DNA of 64,000 bases from Bosea sp. F3-2 (GCF_008253865.1 NZ_CP042333.1:62001-126000), one strand, 5' to 3'; positions 1 to 8,959 are shown, numbered from the stretch's first letter. Numbers and translations: made by a program. The notes: generated by a model from the letters alone, not told the origin.

Positions 1-1713
1 TACGTGCTGCATCTCCCGCTCATCTGGTCGGACGAACTTGCCTCCATCCTGTTCCTGTGGCTGGCCATGCTCGGGTCGATCGTCGCGCTTCGGCGCGGTG
101 AGCACATGCGGATGACCGCGGTCGTTAGCGCGCTTCCCGCGCGGCAGCGCGCATTTTTCGATCTCATCGCCACTGCGGCGGCGATCGCCTTCCTGGTCCT
201 GGTTCTCCATCCGGCCTACGAGTTCGCAGCCGACGAAGCCTTCGTCACCACCCCGGCACTCGAAATCCCCAATTCCTGGCGCGCGGCAGCACTGCCCGTC
301 GGCATCGCGCTGATGATAGTCATCGGCGTGGTCCATATGTTCCGGCATGCGCCGGCCAAGGAAGCGTTGCTCGCGCTAGCCGGGGTCACAGCGGTCGTCG
401 CGCTCGCAGCCTTGGCCGGGACCTCTCTGAAATCTCTGGGCAACTGGAATTTGCTGATCTTCTTTGTCGGCGGCGTCGGCGCCATGGTCCTCCTCGGTGT
501 GCCGATCGCATTCTCCTTCGGGCTCGCGACCTTCGCCTATCTGTCACTGACGACATCGACGCCGACCATTGTTGTGGTCGGCCGCATGGACGAGGGAATG
601 AGCCATCTGATCCTGCTCTCCGTTCCTCTTTTCGTCCTGCTCGGACTGCTGATCGAGATGACCGGCATGGCTCGCGCAATGGTCGGCTTCCTGGCCTCCC
701 TACTCGGTCACGTGCGCGGCGGGCTATCTTATGTGCTGATCGGGGCGATGTATCTCGTCTCAGGTATATCGGGTTCGAAGGCAGCCGACATGGCGGCGGT
801 CGCGCCCGTGCTGTTCCCGGAAATGAGGGCGCGTGGCGCCAAGCCAGGCGATCTCGTCGCCCTGTTGTCAGCGACTGGTGCGCAGACGGAAACGATTCCC
901 CCATCCCTCGTGCTCATCACAATTGGGTCTGTGACGGGTGTCTCGATCGCAGCCCTATTCACAGGAGGCCTGCTCCCCGGCATCGTGCTCGGACTTGCGC
1001 TGGCGGTGCTGGTCTGGTGGCGCTATCGCAACGAGGATTTGTCGGGCGTTCGCCGCGCTTCAGCCCGCGAAATTGGGAAGGCTTTCCTGATCTCAATCCC
1101 CGCTATCGCGCTGCCCTTCATCATCCGCGCCGCGGTTATCGAGGGGGTCGCCACAGCGACGGAGGTTTCGACGATCGGCATCGTCTATGCTGTGGTCGCC
1201 GGTCTGCTCGTCTACAGACAGTTCCCCTGGCGGAAGATCTATCCGATCCTGGTCTACACAGCCGGTCTGTCGGGATCGATCCTCCTGATTATCGGCGCGG
1301 CGACTGGCATGGCGTGGGCGCTGACGCAATCCGGGTTTTCACAGGCTTTAGCAGAGTTCATGAAGGCCCTGCCCGGGGGCGCCTTCACCTTCATCGCCGT
1401 ATCGATCGTCGCTTTCATCATTCTGGGGTCCGTTCTCGAAGGCATCCCGGCCATTGTCCTGTTCGGGCCTCTGCTGTTTCCGATCGCGCGGCAGATCGGG
1501 GTCCACGAAGTCCACTATGCCATGAGTGTTATCCTCGCGATGGGCATGGGCCTGTTCGCTCCGCCTTTCGGTGTCGGCTATTATGCGGCGTGCGCCATCA
1601 GTCGCATCCATCCTGACGAAGGTATGAAGCCGATTATCGGCTACCTCATCGCCCTGCTCGTGGGATTGATCGTTGTGGTCACGGTGCCGTGGATTTCGGT
1701 TGGTTTCCTATAA
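1..1713 (+). CDS. TRAP transporter fused DctQ-DctM permease (5' end outside window)
   Basis: Membrane permease of a tripartite ATP-independent periplasmic transporter, which uses an ion gradient to import an organic acid delivered by a periplasmic binding protein. The frame is open from base 1, so the N-terminus lies upstream. Residues 1 to about 145 look like the small DctQ subunit (the segment SDELASILFLWLAMLGSIVA and the following RRGEH are typical). From about residue 150 the DctM large subunit follows, with many hydrophobic helices and typical glycine- and proline-rich re-entrant segments such as GLFAPPFGVGYY near the C-terminus. Fusion of the two subunits is a known variant. The matching binding protein is not in the window and is presumably upstream. 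The substrate cannot be read from the permease; the adjacent sugar-acid genes make a sugar acid plausible. Confidence 0.9.
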   Translation, partial: YVLHLPLIWSDELASILFLWLAMLGSIVALRRGEHMRMTAVVSALPARQRAFFDLIATAAAIAFLVLVLHPAYEFAADEAFVTTPALEIPNSWRAAALPVGIALMIVIGVVHMFRHAPAKEALLALAGVTAVVALAALAGTSLKSLGNWNLLIFFVGGVGAMVLLGVPIAFSFGLATFAYLSLTTSTPTIVVVGRMDEGMSHLILLSVPLFVLLGLLIEMTGMARAMVGFLASLLGHVRGGLSYVLIGAMYLVSGISGSKAADMAAVAPVLFPEMRARGAKPGDLVALLSATGAQTETIPPSLVLITIGSVTGVSIAALFTGGLLPGIVLGLALAVLVWWRYRNEDLSGVRRASAREIGKAFLISIPAIALPFIIRAAVIEGVATATEVSTIGIVYAVVAGLLVYRQFPWRKIYPILVYTAGLSGSILLIIGAATGMAWALTQSGFSQALAEFMKALPGGAFTFIAVSIVAFIILGSVLEGIPAIVLFGPLLFPIARQIGVHEVHYAMSVILAMGMGLFAPPFGVGYYAACAISRIHPDEGMKPIIGYLIALLVGLIVVVTVPWISVGFL

Positions 1714-1840
1714 ACTTAGGTCCGCCGGCCTGGCGGAGACGATCACCTCCTTTATCAATTCGGGTCGTGTGAGGCTGGCTGGTCGACCAGATGCGCGTCA
1801 ACGAAAAACTGCAAACGTGCTTGAACGCAAAATCGGCATG

Positions 1841-2689
1841 TCATCTCTGCGCGAAGGCCAAAGCGACTTGCCCGGTGATACTTTCTCCTGGAGCTAAGCG
1901 GGTCATGCCGCCTTCCAGACTGCCTGGTCGTCGCCATGGCTCATTCAAGGCTCCCGCAAGATGGCTGACCGGTTCGATGCAGGCGTAAGACGCACCTGGT
2001 ACATGAACCACAAGATGGTCGAGCCCCTCTGCTGTTAGGACAAGTTTGCCACGCTTATTATCGAATTCGACCCGTTGCCAGTCCGATAGATAAGCCGTCG
2101 CTCGATCCAGACGAACGGGCGCCGGCTCGCTGTGGCCCCTGGGCAGATAATGCTCATCCAGAGGCCAGATCGTTTTGGCTTCGACGCGTGGCTTAAGCGA
2201 AGGCGAGAAATATGGGTGCCAACCGAGGCCCGCGGGCATGTCGACAGTGTCACGATTGGTCACACGCATTGTTAGGGTGAGACGCCTGGGCTCCAGCCGG
2301 AATTCCTGCGTCGCCTGGAAGGTCCACGGCCAAGCAGCGCTTGTCTCGTGGCTCCAGACCAGCTCCGCGTGGTCGGACCTGATCACGCCCGCGCGCCATA
2401 CGGCACGACTGCCCATGCCGTGAAGCGCATTTGGATCGGATTCAGGATGAATCGGCAATTGGCCGGAGCGCACGAAATCGAAATGGCCGAAGCGGACGCG
2501 GTTATGGAATGGAACCAGCGGATACGCTCCGCCCTTCGGCCACGCCTCCGGCGCGAAAGCCTCAGCTACGATCGGCACCAGCACGTCGCCGAGCGCCTCC
2601 TGGACTAAGGAAACGACCCGCCCCCCCCAAGACGGGCGCAGCACAAGCCCCGTGCCTGCCGCGGAGAGCTCAATATCGTCATGTTTCAT
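1841..2689 (-). CDS. Aldose 1-epimerase family protein (GalM-like)
   Basis: Predicted mutarotase-type enzyme of 282 residues that would interconvert anomers of an aldose or a sugar-acid derivative in the cytoplasm. Family features are the N-terminal region with GGRVVSL, the mid-protein PFHNRVRFG segment, the LHGMG histidine region, and GLGWHPYFSP, which carries the conserved histidine before the catalytic glutamate region. The reading frame extends to 2848, but the ATG at 2689 is preceded by a strong GAGGGGGAT ribosome site, so I take it as the start. It lies last in a minus-strand run behind the dehydratase, SDR and ABC genes, separated from them by about 380 bases, so it may have its own promoter. 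Family call is firm; substrate is unknown. Confidence 0.85.
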   Translation of the reverse strand: MKHDDIELSAAGTGLVLRPSWGGRVVSLVQEALGDVLVPIVAEAFAPEAWPKGGAYPLVPFHNRVRFGHFDFVRSGQLPIHPESDPNALHGMGSRAVWRAGVIRSDHAELVWSHETSAAWPWTFQATQEFRLEPRRLTLTMRVTNRDTVDMPAGLGWHPYFSPSLKPRVEAKTIWPLDEHYLPRGHSEPAPVRLDRATAYLSDWQRVEFDNKRGKLVLTAEGLDHLVVHVPGASYACIEPVSHLAGALNEPWRRPGSLEGGMTRLAPGESITGQVALAFAQR

Positions 2690-3066
2690 CGTGATCCCCC
2701 TCGTTCCAACATCATGCCTGCCGCCCAGCAAGACCGATGCGTCCTCGAACCCATCCGGAGGTGGGTATGCTGACGCGTGAGGACGAAGCCGGGGCGCGAC
2801 CAGAAATCCGGGTCGTTTGGATCGGCGGAGCCGTATCGGATGGGCCACCTTGGGCTCATCAGGCTACCATTCGTCTAAATTCGCGGTCGAGAGATACGAG
2901 TGATGTATGACGCGCCCCGCCAGTTTTGCCGAACCCTGCTCGAAATCTTGGTGATGATGCGGGCGAGCCTGGATGTTTCGCGCAAAGCTTAGAGCTGAAG
3001 ACGCGGCGCTCCTACACGCGACGCGGCATGGACCGTGGGAATACCCTCGATCATGACGATCTTCGC
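2690..3066. other. Intergenic region between the epimerase-like and dehydratase genes
   Basis: About 380 bases with no gene I can support. Short open frames on both strands have no recognisable motif. It ends in the ribosome binding site of the epimerase-like gene and could hold that gene's promoter. It may also contain decayed sequence. Confidence 0.4.
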
Positions 3067-4155
3067 TTACTCGATCCGATAGCGTCGAACGATGTCTATA
3101 TTGGGTTCTAAGCCGAGCCCCGGCCCACGCGGTGGTTGAATGAGCCCGTCCTTTGGCTCCGGCAAGCCGTCGTAGATCTGCGACTCCGGCCAAACATATA
3201 GATACTCGAACAGCGGCTCCTTACGCAGCGCGGCGCAGATGTGGAGGGTGGCGAGATAGCCTGGCCCGAAATAGGGCGAATGCGGCATGATCACAACATC
3301 ATCGCGCTTGTCGGCTAGTTCGATAATCCGAGCAACCTCGCTAAGCCCGCCGACCTTGGTGACGCTCGGCTGCGGATACCGAACGACGCCAGCGGCGAGG
3401 AGAGCCTCGAACTGCCAGGCTGTGCACAGGTTCTCGCCGCAGGACAGCGGTATCGGGCTGCGAAGCTGCCTAAGCTGTTCGAAATCTTCCGGCGGGAACG
3501 TCGGCTCTTCGAGCCAGAGCGCGCCAAGATCGCCAAGCCAACCGGCCATCGAGGCGGCCTCTTCCGTCCTCCAGGTGCAATTGACGTCGACCATTAGAGA
3601 AGCCCCACCGAGCTCAGCGTGACACGCTGCAATCTCTGACCGAGCGACCTCGTGGAGCTTGATGTGTCGATAGCCGTCTTTCAGAGCCTTCCGGGTAAAG
3701 CGAGCTGCCGTTTCGGCATGACCATAGCGGACTAGAGAGGCATATGCCGGGATGGCGTCGCGTCGTCTTCCACCAAGCAAGGTCGAGATCGGCACGCCTT
3801 CGCGCTTTCCCTTCATGTCCCATAGCGCGATATCCACGCCGGACAAGGCGAAGATTGTGATGCCGTATCGTCCGAACAGATTGAGCTTGCGCTGCAGCAT
3901 GTCCGATATTGAAGCCGGATCACTGGCCTCACAGCCAATGAGAAGCGGCAGCACGGTTTCATCAAGCATCGCCTTGACCGCACCCGCGCAGAAATAGGCA
4001 AAGGCCTCGCCCCACCCTACTAGGCCGGTATCGCTCTCAAGGCGCACCAGCACCGTATCGAGCTGGTTCCAGGTGCTTGGCGTCATGCCTTCACCCCGCC
4101 CGCCGTCGGAGAAAGGTATCGCGAGTCGAATGCTTTCTGCTGCTGCAATCCTCAT
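3067..4155 (-). CDS. Mandelate racemase/muconate lactonizing enzyme family protein
   Basis: Enolase-superfamily enzyme of 362 residues, expected to abstract a proton next to a carboxylate and to dehydrate, epimerise or cycloisomerise a sugar acid with Mg2+. In the barrel domain I see a K-x-H catalytic pair (IKLHEVA, about residues 166 and 168), metal ligands in VDVN (about 190), EEP (about 217) and GEN (about 241), and a C-terminal histidine in MPHSPYFG (about 292). The ATG at 4155 overlaps the stop of the upstream SDR gene as ATGA, which fixes the start and shows translational coupling. The uronate-dehydrogenase-like neighbour suggests an aldarate or aldarolactone substrate (galactarolactone cycloisomerase or aldarate dehydratase are candidates), but this is inference. 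Confidence 0.9.
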   Translation of the reverse strand: MRIAAAESIRLAIPFSDGGRGEGMTPSTWNQLDTVLVRLESDTGLVGWGEAFAYFCAGAVKAMLDETVLPLLIGCEASDPASISDMLQRKLNLFGRYGITIFALSGVDIALWDMKGKREGVPISTLLGGRRRDAIPAYASLVRYGHAETAARFTRKALKDGYRHIKLHEVARSEIAACHAELGGASLMVDVNCTWRTEEAASMAGWLGDLGALWLEEPTFPPEDFEQLRQLRSPIPLSCGENLCTAWQFEALLAAGVVRYPQPSVTKVGGLSEVARIIELADKRDDVVIMPHSPYFGPGYLATLHICAALRKEPLFEYLYVWPESQIYDGLPEPKDGLIQPPRGPGLGLEPNIDIVRRYRIE

Positions 4156-4964
4156 GGACGGGAACTCCCCGCGCATTGTGAATTGACCGCGGCGTAGCTC
4201 CCACCAAAAGCTTCGCCGGCGATACCTGGCGCTTTGCCTTCGCCGGCGATTCCAGGCCGAGCAAGATTGTGCTCTGCTCTTTGCGTAGTCACGAAGCCAA
4301 GGGCTTTTGCGCCGGAGTTGTCAAAGAATGGCTCGACGCAATCTCCCGTAGCGAAAAAGGCGCGATGACCAGCATCACGGCGGGCGAGCGCCAATCTTGT
4401 GAGTTGAGCCAGATCGTCAAACCCGATCCACATATGGGTACAACGCTCATCCGGCACCGCAGGGCCACAAAAGCCGATGCGCAAGCTCGTGGTCCTCACT
4501 CCTCGACTGTCAGCGAGAAATGCGAGCACCGCCTCCGACCAAATCTTGCTGATACCGTACCAGCTGTCGGGCCGCGGGGGAGCGTTGCCAGGGAGCGGCG
4601 CGGCCGAGCGGGGGTAAAACCCCCAGCCATGGTTGGAGCTCGCAAAGACAATGTCTGTCGCCCCCGCCGCAATCGCCGCCTCGTACAGCGCCAGTGTCGC
4701 GATGTAGTTGGTATCGAGCGTATCGGCGAATGTTGCCGCCTCGCCATGCCGGCAGGCGAGATGCAGGACCGCACTCGCGCCGCTCACCGCCTGGGCAAGA
4801 ACAGATCCGTCTCCAAGCTCCCCCACTATGATCCGATCGCCTTCACGCCCCGACAACGGAGCGACGCGATCGAGCAGGGTTAGGTCCCAGCCCTCCCGGA
4901 GGCGGCTGGCAAGCTCGGTGCCGAGACGGCCAGCGGCTCCGGTGATCAATAATCTTGGTTTCAT
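4152..4964 (-). CDS. NAD-dependent epimerase/dehydratase, uronate dehydrogenase-like
   Basis: Extended SDR enzyme of 270 residues. The Rossmann motif TGAAGRLG is at the N-terminus, FASSNHGWGFYP carries the catalytic serine region, and SWYGISK carries the Tyr-Lys pair. The SSNH segment, the GFYP, the YGxSK spacing and the FFDNS segment match what I know of bacterial uronate dehydrogenases, which oxidise galacturonate or glucuronate to aldarolactones with NAD+. Length is normal for the family. The last 35 residues are unusual, with a tandem PGIAGE repeat. I chose the ATG at 4964; a TTG four codons upstream is possible. It sits between the ABC transporter and the enolase-superfamily gene, consistent with an oxidative uronate route. 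Exact substrate is inferred. Confidence 0.8.
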   Translation of the reverse strand: MKPRLLITGAAGRLGTELASRLREGWDLTLLDRVAPLSGREGDRIIVGELGDGSVLAQAVSGASAVLHLACRHGEAATFADTLDTNYIATLALYEAAIAAGATDIVFASSNHGWGFYPRSAAPLPGNAPPRPDSWYGISKIWSEAVLAFLADSRGVRTTSLRIGFCGPAVPDERCTHMWIGFDDLAQLTRLALARRDAGHRAFFATGDCVEPFFDNSGAKALGFVTTQRAEHNLARPGIAGEGKAPGIAGEAFGGSYAAVNSQCAGSSRP

Positions 4965-4994
4965 GGCGGATCTCAAGATCGTCTGGGAAACGGC

Positions 4995-5798
4995 TCAGGG
5001 AGCTGTCGCGGTTTCGACGACGCGCTTGGGCATCGGCATTCCGTGAGCCTGCTCGAAGAGTTTTTCGAGAGTGCCATCCTTCATATTGGCTTTTACCCAA
5101 GCATCGACCCGCGCTTTGAGCTGCTGATCCCCCTTGCGCATTCCGATGCCGTGCATGCCTGTTCCGAGGATCACTTTGGGCTCGATCTTGATCGACGGGT
5201 CTTTACCCATAATCGTGCGGTTCTGGCTCGCTGCCTGCGCAATGTATTCGAACTGACGAGAGATGACGGCTGTCATGGCAGTCGATTCATCCTCGAAACG
5301 TACGATCTCGACACCTGCTGGGGCGACGGCGGTCAACTGGTTATCCATGACCGTGCCACGGGCCACCGCAATGCGCTTCCCAACGAGATCGGCGGGGCTG
5401 CTGACCTTCGCGTCTACGGGCCCGGACACGGCCGTCTCTGTGCCGCCGTAGGGCAATGAAAAATCAATGACCTTCTTGCGCTCGTCGTTGATCGTGAGCG
5501 CTGCGACAACTAGGTCGACTTTGTTCGTGATCAGAAGCGGAATGCGATTTGCACCGTTTGTCTCGACGATCTCCAGCTTCACACCAAGGTCGTTGGCGAA
5601 CTTCTCAGCCACGAGGTATTCGTATCCCGCGTACTGCATGTTCTTGTCCTTGTACGACCACGGCGGAACACTGGGGTCGAAAGCGATCTTCAACGTGCCG
5701 GACTTGGTAATTCGATCCAGCGTCTGTGCCTGGGCAGGCACCCCGATCAGCAGGCCCAAAGCCATAAAGCATGCCACGACAAGCTTATTCTTCGACAT
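4995..5798 (-). CDS. ABC transporter substrate-binding protein, SBP_bac_3 (polar amino acid type)
   Basis: Periplasmic binding protein of 267 residues with a signal peptide at residues 1-25 (hydrophobic core GLLIGVPAQA, cleavage after AQA). The family signature region reads AALTINDERKKVIDFSLPYG; the arginine in DER corresponds to the residue that binds the alpha-carboxylate in amino-acid members. The acidic residue that normally binds the amino group is not evident in the later ISRQFEYIAQAA segment, suggesting a ligand that is an acid but not an amino acid. Start ATG at 5798 has GGGGAGGATATC upstream. It follows the ATPase gene by 27 bases in the same operon. Substrate is most likely a sugar acid from context. 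Confidence 0.88.
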   Translation of the reverse strand: MSKNKLVVACFMALGLLIGVPAQAQTLDRITKSGTLKIAFDPSVPPWSYKDKNMQYAGYEYLVAEKFANDLGVKLEIVETNGANRIPLLITNKVDLVVAALTINDERKKVIDFSLPYGGTETAVSGPVDAKVSSPADLVGKRIAVARGTVMDNQLTAVAPAGVEIVRFEDESTAMTAVISRQFEYIAQAASQNRTIMGKDPSIKIEPKVILGTGMHGIGMRKGDQQLKARVDAWVKANMKDGTLEKLFEQAHGMPMPKRVVETATAP

Positions 5799-5825
5799 GA
5801 TATCCTCCCCGGATTTCGGCAGCGA

Positions 5826-6554
5826 TTACTGCTCGTGAGCGACGAAGTCGGCGAGTTCAGGCGTTTTCGGCGAAACCAGGATTTCCGGTCCGCCCATTTC
5901 GTGAATGCGGCCGTCGCGCATGTAGACGACCTGGTCGGCGACGTTTCTCGCGAACTTCATTTCATGCGTGACGAGGATCATCGTCATGCCGTCGGATGCG
6001 AGCTGCTCCATAACGCGAAGGACTTCGCCGGTTAGTTTGGGATCTAGCGCCGACGTGACCTCGTCGAAGAGCATAAGCTTGGGTTGCATCGCCAGACTGC
6101 GCGCAATCGCCACGCGCTGCTGCTGGCCACCCGACAGCTGTTCGGGATACGAGGCCCGCTTGTCGGCCAAACCCACCTTGCTCAGCATGGTCGCCGCGAT
6201 TTCACCCGCTTCCGAATGGCTTTTCCCGGCAACTAACCGAGGAGCCAAAGCGACGTTTTCTTCCGCCGTTAGATGCGGGAACAGGTTGTAGCTTTGGAAG
6301 ACGATACCAACATCGCGGCGGAGTGCTTTGAGATCGACTTTATCCTCGTGCAGCGCGTGGCCGCAGACCCAAAGCTCCCCGCCCTGGATCGTCTCCAGAC
6401 GGTCGATACAACGCAGCGCAGTGGACTTGCCCGATCCGGATTGACCGATAATCGCGACCACCTCGCCGCGCTCGACGGAGAATGTGACCCCTTTGAGTAT
6501 TTCGACGTCGCCAAATGATTTGCGCATATCGACGAAGTTAACGATGGGCGACAT
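5826..6554 (-). CDS. ABC transporter ATP-binding protein (polar amino acid type)
   Basis: Cytoplasmic ATPase of 242 residues that drives uptake. The Walker A motif GQSGSGKST, the Q-loop FQSYNLFPH, the signature LSGGQQQR, the Walker B LMLFDEVTSALDP and the H-loop LVTHEM are all present, so it should be active. The ATG at 6554 has GAGAGGAAG upstream and overlaps the end of the permease gene by 17 bases, which indicates an operon. Length is typical of GlnQ/HisP-type ATPases. Confidence 0.93.
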   Translation of the reverse strand: MSPIVNFVDMRKSFGDVEILKGVTFSVERGEVVAIIGQSGSGKSTALRCIDRLETIQGGELWVCGHALHEDKVDLKALRRDVGIVFQSYNLFPHLTAEENVALAPRLVAGKSHSEAGEIAATMLSKVGLADKRASYPEQLSGGQQQRVAIARSLAMQPKLMLFDEVTSALDPKLTGEVLRVMEQLASDGMTMILVTHEMKFARNVADQVVYMRDGRIHEMGGPEILVSPKTPELADFVAHEQ

Positions 6555-7185
6555 TGAACTTCCTCTCAAGCGAGCGAGATTGAACGGAGAGCGGATAGCA
6601 GATCATAAAGTAAAGCAGCCCAGCGAGACCGAAGTACAAGAACGGCTCGAACGTGGCGTTGTTGATAATCTTCGCGTTATAGGTCAGCTCATGATAGCCG
6701 ACCACAAGCGAGGAGACCGAGGTATTCTTGACGATGATGACCATGAAACCCACGCTCGGCGGCGTCGCGATGCGGATCGACTGGGGAAGGATCACGCGCG
6801 TCATGCGCTGCCAGCGATTGAGGCCGAGCGTCTCGGCTGCTTCCCACTGGGGCTTCGCAACAGAGAGAAGGCAGCCGTACCAGATCTGCCCAAGATAGGC
6901 GCTGGCAAAGATGCTCATTGCCAAAGTCGCCGCGCCGAGTGGCGGAATGGAATCTATGCCGAGCAGGATCGGACCAAAATACGCTAGACCCATCTGCACA
7001 AGCAGCGGAATGCCCTGGAAGATTTGGATATACGCGGCGGCAGCCAGCGCGATTGGCCGGATTGGAGAAAGCCGTGCCAAGGCGACAACGAAGCCAACCG
7101 CTCCCCCGCAGATGAACGTCAATATGCTGAGGACGATGGTTCCGAACGCGCCTTCAAGCAGCGAGAGCAAGAACAGAGCCTGCAT
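6538..7185 (-). CDS. ABC transporter permease (polar amino acid type)
   Basis: Inner-membrane permease of about 215 residues with five or so hydrophobic helices. The EAA loop that docks the ATPase reads EAAETLGLNRWQRMTRVILP. The sequence IFQGIPLLVQM in the N-terminal third is typical of HisM/HisQ-type permeases. The ATG at 7185 is favoured over upstream starts because the extra N-terminal residues carry no family similarity. It forms a heterodimer with the permease encoded just upstream. Confidence 0.9.
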   Translation of the reverse strand: MQALFLLSLLEGAFGTIVLSILTFICGGAVGFVVALARLSPIRPIALAAAAYIQIFQGIPLLVQMGLAYFGPILLGIDSIPPLGAATLAMSIFASAYLGQIWYGCLLSVAKPQWEAAETLGLNRWQRMTRVILPQSIRIATPPSVGFMVIIVKNTSVSSLVVGYHELTYNAKIINNATFEPFLYFGLAGLLYFMICYPLSVQSRSLERKFNVAHR

Positions 7186-7202
7186 GGTGATTGTCCCTGA
7201 CG

Positions 7203-7886
7203 CTAGAGCGCGGTGCCGAGCTTGCGGCGACGGGGAAAGAGCACTTGGCCCAAGCCCCAAAACACCCCACGCAGGACCAATGTCAGAGCGAGATAGATCG
7301 CCCCGAGCACAATAAAGACTTCGAAGTTCCGATAGGTGGCCGACTGCACGCGGTTCGAAATGCCGAACAACTCCTCAACACCCACTGCCGACAGAACGGA
7401 GGAGCCCAGCATGAGCAGGACGTAGAGCGAGACGAGCGAGGGATAGACGCGTTCCATCGCAGGCTTCAGAATTACATGCAGGAACGTCTGCGCACGCGAG
7501 AAGCCAAGGCACTCCGCCGCTTCCAACTGGCCGCGCTTGATGCTCTCGATTCCCGCCCGCATCACTTCGGTCGTATACGAGCCGATATTGACGACCATCG
7601 CCAATACGACGCCAACCATGATGGGTAGGCGGATCCCGATGCTGGCGAGGCCGAAGATCAGGAAATACGCCTGGATAAGCAAAGGCGTGTTTCGGATAAT
7701 CTCGACGTATGCGCCGACGAGGGCCTGCAGCCACCTCGGCCCGCTCGTGCGACCGACCGCGCAGACAGTCCCGAACGAAAAGCCAGCCAACGTGGCCCAA
7801 AACGTCAGGACGAGGGTTGTCCATGCGCCCTGGGAGAACAGCGGCCCGTAAGCGAGCACGGCTTTGAAGTCGAATTCGTACTCCAT
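7203..7886 (-). CDS. ABC transporter permease (polar amino acid type)
   Basis: Inner-membrane permease of 227 residues, first gene of the minus-strand operon. It carries the EIIRNTPLLIQAYFLIFG motif common to HisQ/GlnP-type permeases and an EAA loop EAAECLGFSRAQTFLHVILK. The ATG at 7886 (MEYEFDF) gives a normal-length N-terminus; the open frame extends further without family similarity. The 186 bases upstream, up to the divergent GntR gene, hold paired TCCAA/TTGGA inverted repeats that may be its operator. Confidence 0.9.
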   Translation of the reverse strand: MEYEFDFKAVLAYGPLFSQGAWTTLVLTFWATLAGFSFGTVCAVGRTSGPRWLQALVGAYVEIIRNTPLLIQAYFLIFGLASIGIRLPIMVGVVLAMVVNIGSYTTEVMRAGIESIKRGQLEAAECLGFSRAQTFLHVILKPAMERVYPSLVSLYVLLMLGSSVLSAVGVEELFGISNRVQSATYRNFEVFIVLGAIYLALTLVLRGVFWGLGQVLFPRRRKLGTAL

Positions 7887-7943
7887 AATCCATACGCCAG
7901 AACCGCCCTGCGCTCTGAGGCATGGGCCGCTCTCCTGCGCCTC

Positions 7944-7988
7944 CTCCAAATTTATCTGTTTGGAGCCTCATATCCAATCAGCTTGGAT
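7944..7988. promoter_or_regulatory. Paired TCCAA/TTGGA inverted repeats, candidate GntR operator
   Basis: Two inverted repeats sit in the divergent gap between the ABC operon and the GntR gene. CTCCAAA (7944-7950) pairs with TTTGGAG (7959-7965), and ATCCAA (7972-7977) pairs with TTGGAT (7983-7988). All four arms share a TCCAA/TTGGA core. Placement and symmetry suit binding of a dimeric regulator, most simply the adjacent FadR-type protein. This is inference from position. Confidence 0.5.
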
Positions 7989-8072
7989 TGCGCAAGTTAT
8001 CAGACTAATTTTAATTCACGTTGACATCTTCGCCGGCCGGCTCCATCCATGTGGCCCCGGCAGAAGGCACCA

Positions 8073-8798
8073 ATGATGGGTTTGGAATTCCAAGAAGCTA
8101 CGGAAAAGCCGAATCGCGTCGGGGAAATTGCCGATCGATTGCGGGAAGAAATCGCCAGTGGCCGCTACTCCGTCGGGGCCAAAATCCCGACTGAATTAAA
8201 GTTGTCAGACATTTTCCAGGTGAGCCGCTCTGTGGTGAGGGAGGCCGTGGCATCTCTGCGAGCGGAGGGCCTGCTGCGATCTCGGCGCGGTTCCGGCGTG
8301 TTCGTCGAGCGATCCACAGCACGCATTGGCCCCTTCACCCTCTCCGAGCACGCGCGCATCTCTACAATCATGGAGGTCTTGGAATTCCGCATCGCGGTGG
8401 AAACCGAGGCCGCCGCCCTGGCAGCGCAGCGGAGCTCCCCGAGCCAAGACGAGGCGATCTTCCAGTGCAATAGAGACATCCAGCGGGCGCTTAGCCTTGG
8501 CCTGCCGACGAACGACGCGGATTTTGCCTTCCACCTGGCCGTTGCGGAGGCATCGGGCAATTCCCGTTTCCGGGAGTTTCTGGAGGTCATGGGCAATAAC
8601 GGTATCCCGCGACTGGCTATCAGGGGCGCCGGATCGGAAATTGCCGCAAGCTTGGAGCATATCTTCCCAGAACATGATCGTATTGCGCGAGCTATCGCCA
8701 ACAGTGACAAAAATGGCGCTCGCGAGGCGATGCGGGAGCATCTGGAGGCCAGCCTAAGGCGCTACCGCGACCTCATGCATCTTCGGCCGGGGCACTGA
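8073..8798 (+). CDS. GntR family transcriptional regulator, FadR/FCD subfamily
   Basis: DNA-binding regulator of about 241 residues. The N-terminal winged helix contains LREEIASGRYSVGAKIPTE and SRSVVREAVASLRAEGLL, the classic GntR recognition pattern. The C-terminal all-helical FCD domain follows, with EFRIAVETEAAALAA and the histidine-containing segments FAFHLAVAEASGN and FPEHDRI that form a metal and ligand pocket in the family. ATG codons at 8049, 8073 and 8076 are all possible; AAGG at 8064-8067 favours 8073. It is divergent from the ABC/uronate operon and probably represses it with a sugar acid as inducer. Confidence 0.9.
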   Translation: MMGLEFQEATEKPNRVGEIADRLREEIASGRYSVGAKIPTELKLSDIFQVSRSVVREAVASLRAEGLLRSRRGSGVFVERSTARIGPFTLSEHARISTIMEVLEFRIAVETEAAALAAQRSSPSQDEAIFQCNRDIQRALSLGLPTNDADFAFHLAVAEASGNSRFREFLEVMGNNGIPRLAIRGAGSEIAASLEHIFPEHDRIARAIANSDKNGAREAMREHLEASLRRYRDLMHLRPGH

Positions 8799-8821
8799 TA
8801 TATCAAATCTTCATTCTCAAT

Positions 8822-8947
8822 ATGTGAGACGCTCGCGTTCGTCCCGTCGTCTTGGCCTTTGAAATCTGGCACCAAACACAAGAAAATGCCGAGGGCTGCT
8901 ATTGAGCCTAAGCCCTTGCGCTCCTTCTTCCTTACAATGTGAGACGC
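8822..8947. repeat. Direct repeat ATGTGAGACGC bounding the RraA upstream region
   Basis: The 11-mer ATGTGAGACGC occurs at 8822-8832 and again at 8937-8947, just before the RraA gene. The copies are 115 bases apart. They could be regulator half-sites or the ends of a past duplication. No function can be assigned. Confidence 0.4.
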
Positions 8948-8959
8948 GTGGAGATCTCG

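Noticed and set aside
1721..1737. Terminator after the TRAP permease (TCCGCC/GGCGGA)
   Set aside because: Six-base stem with no T run; too weak to call.
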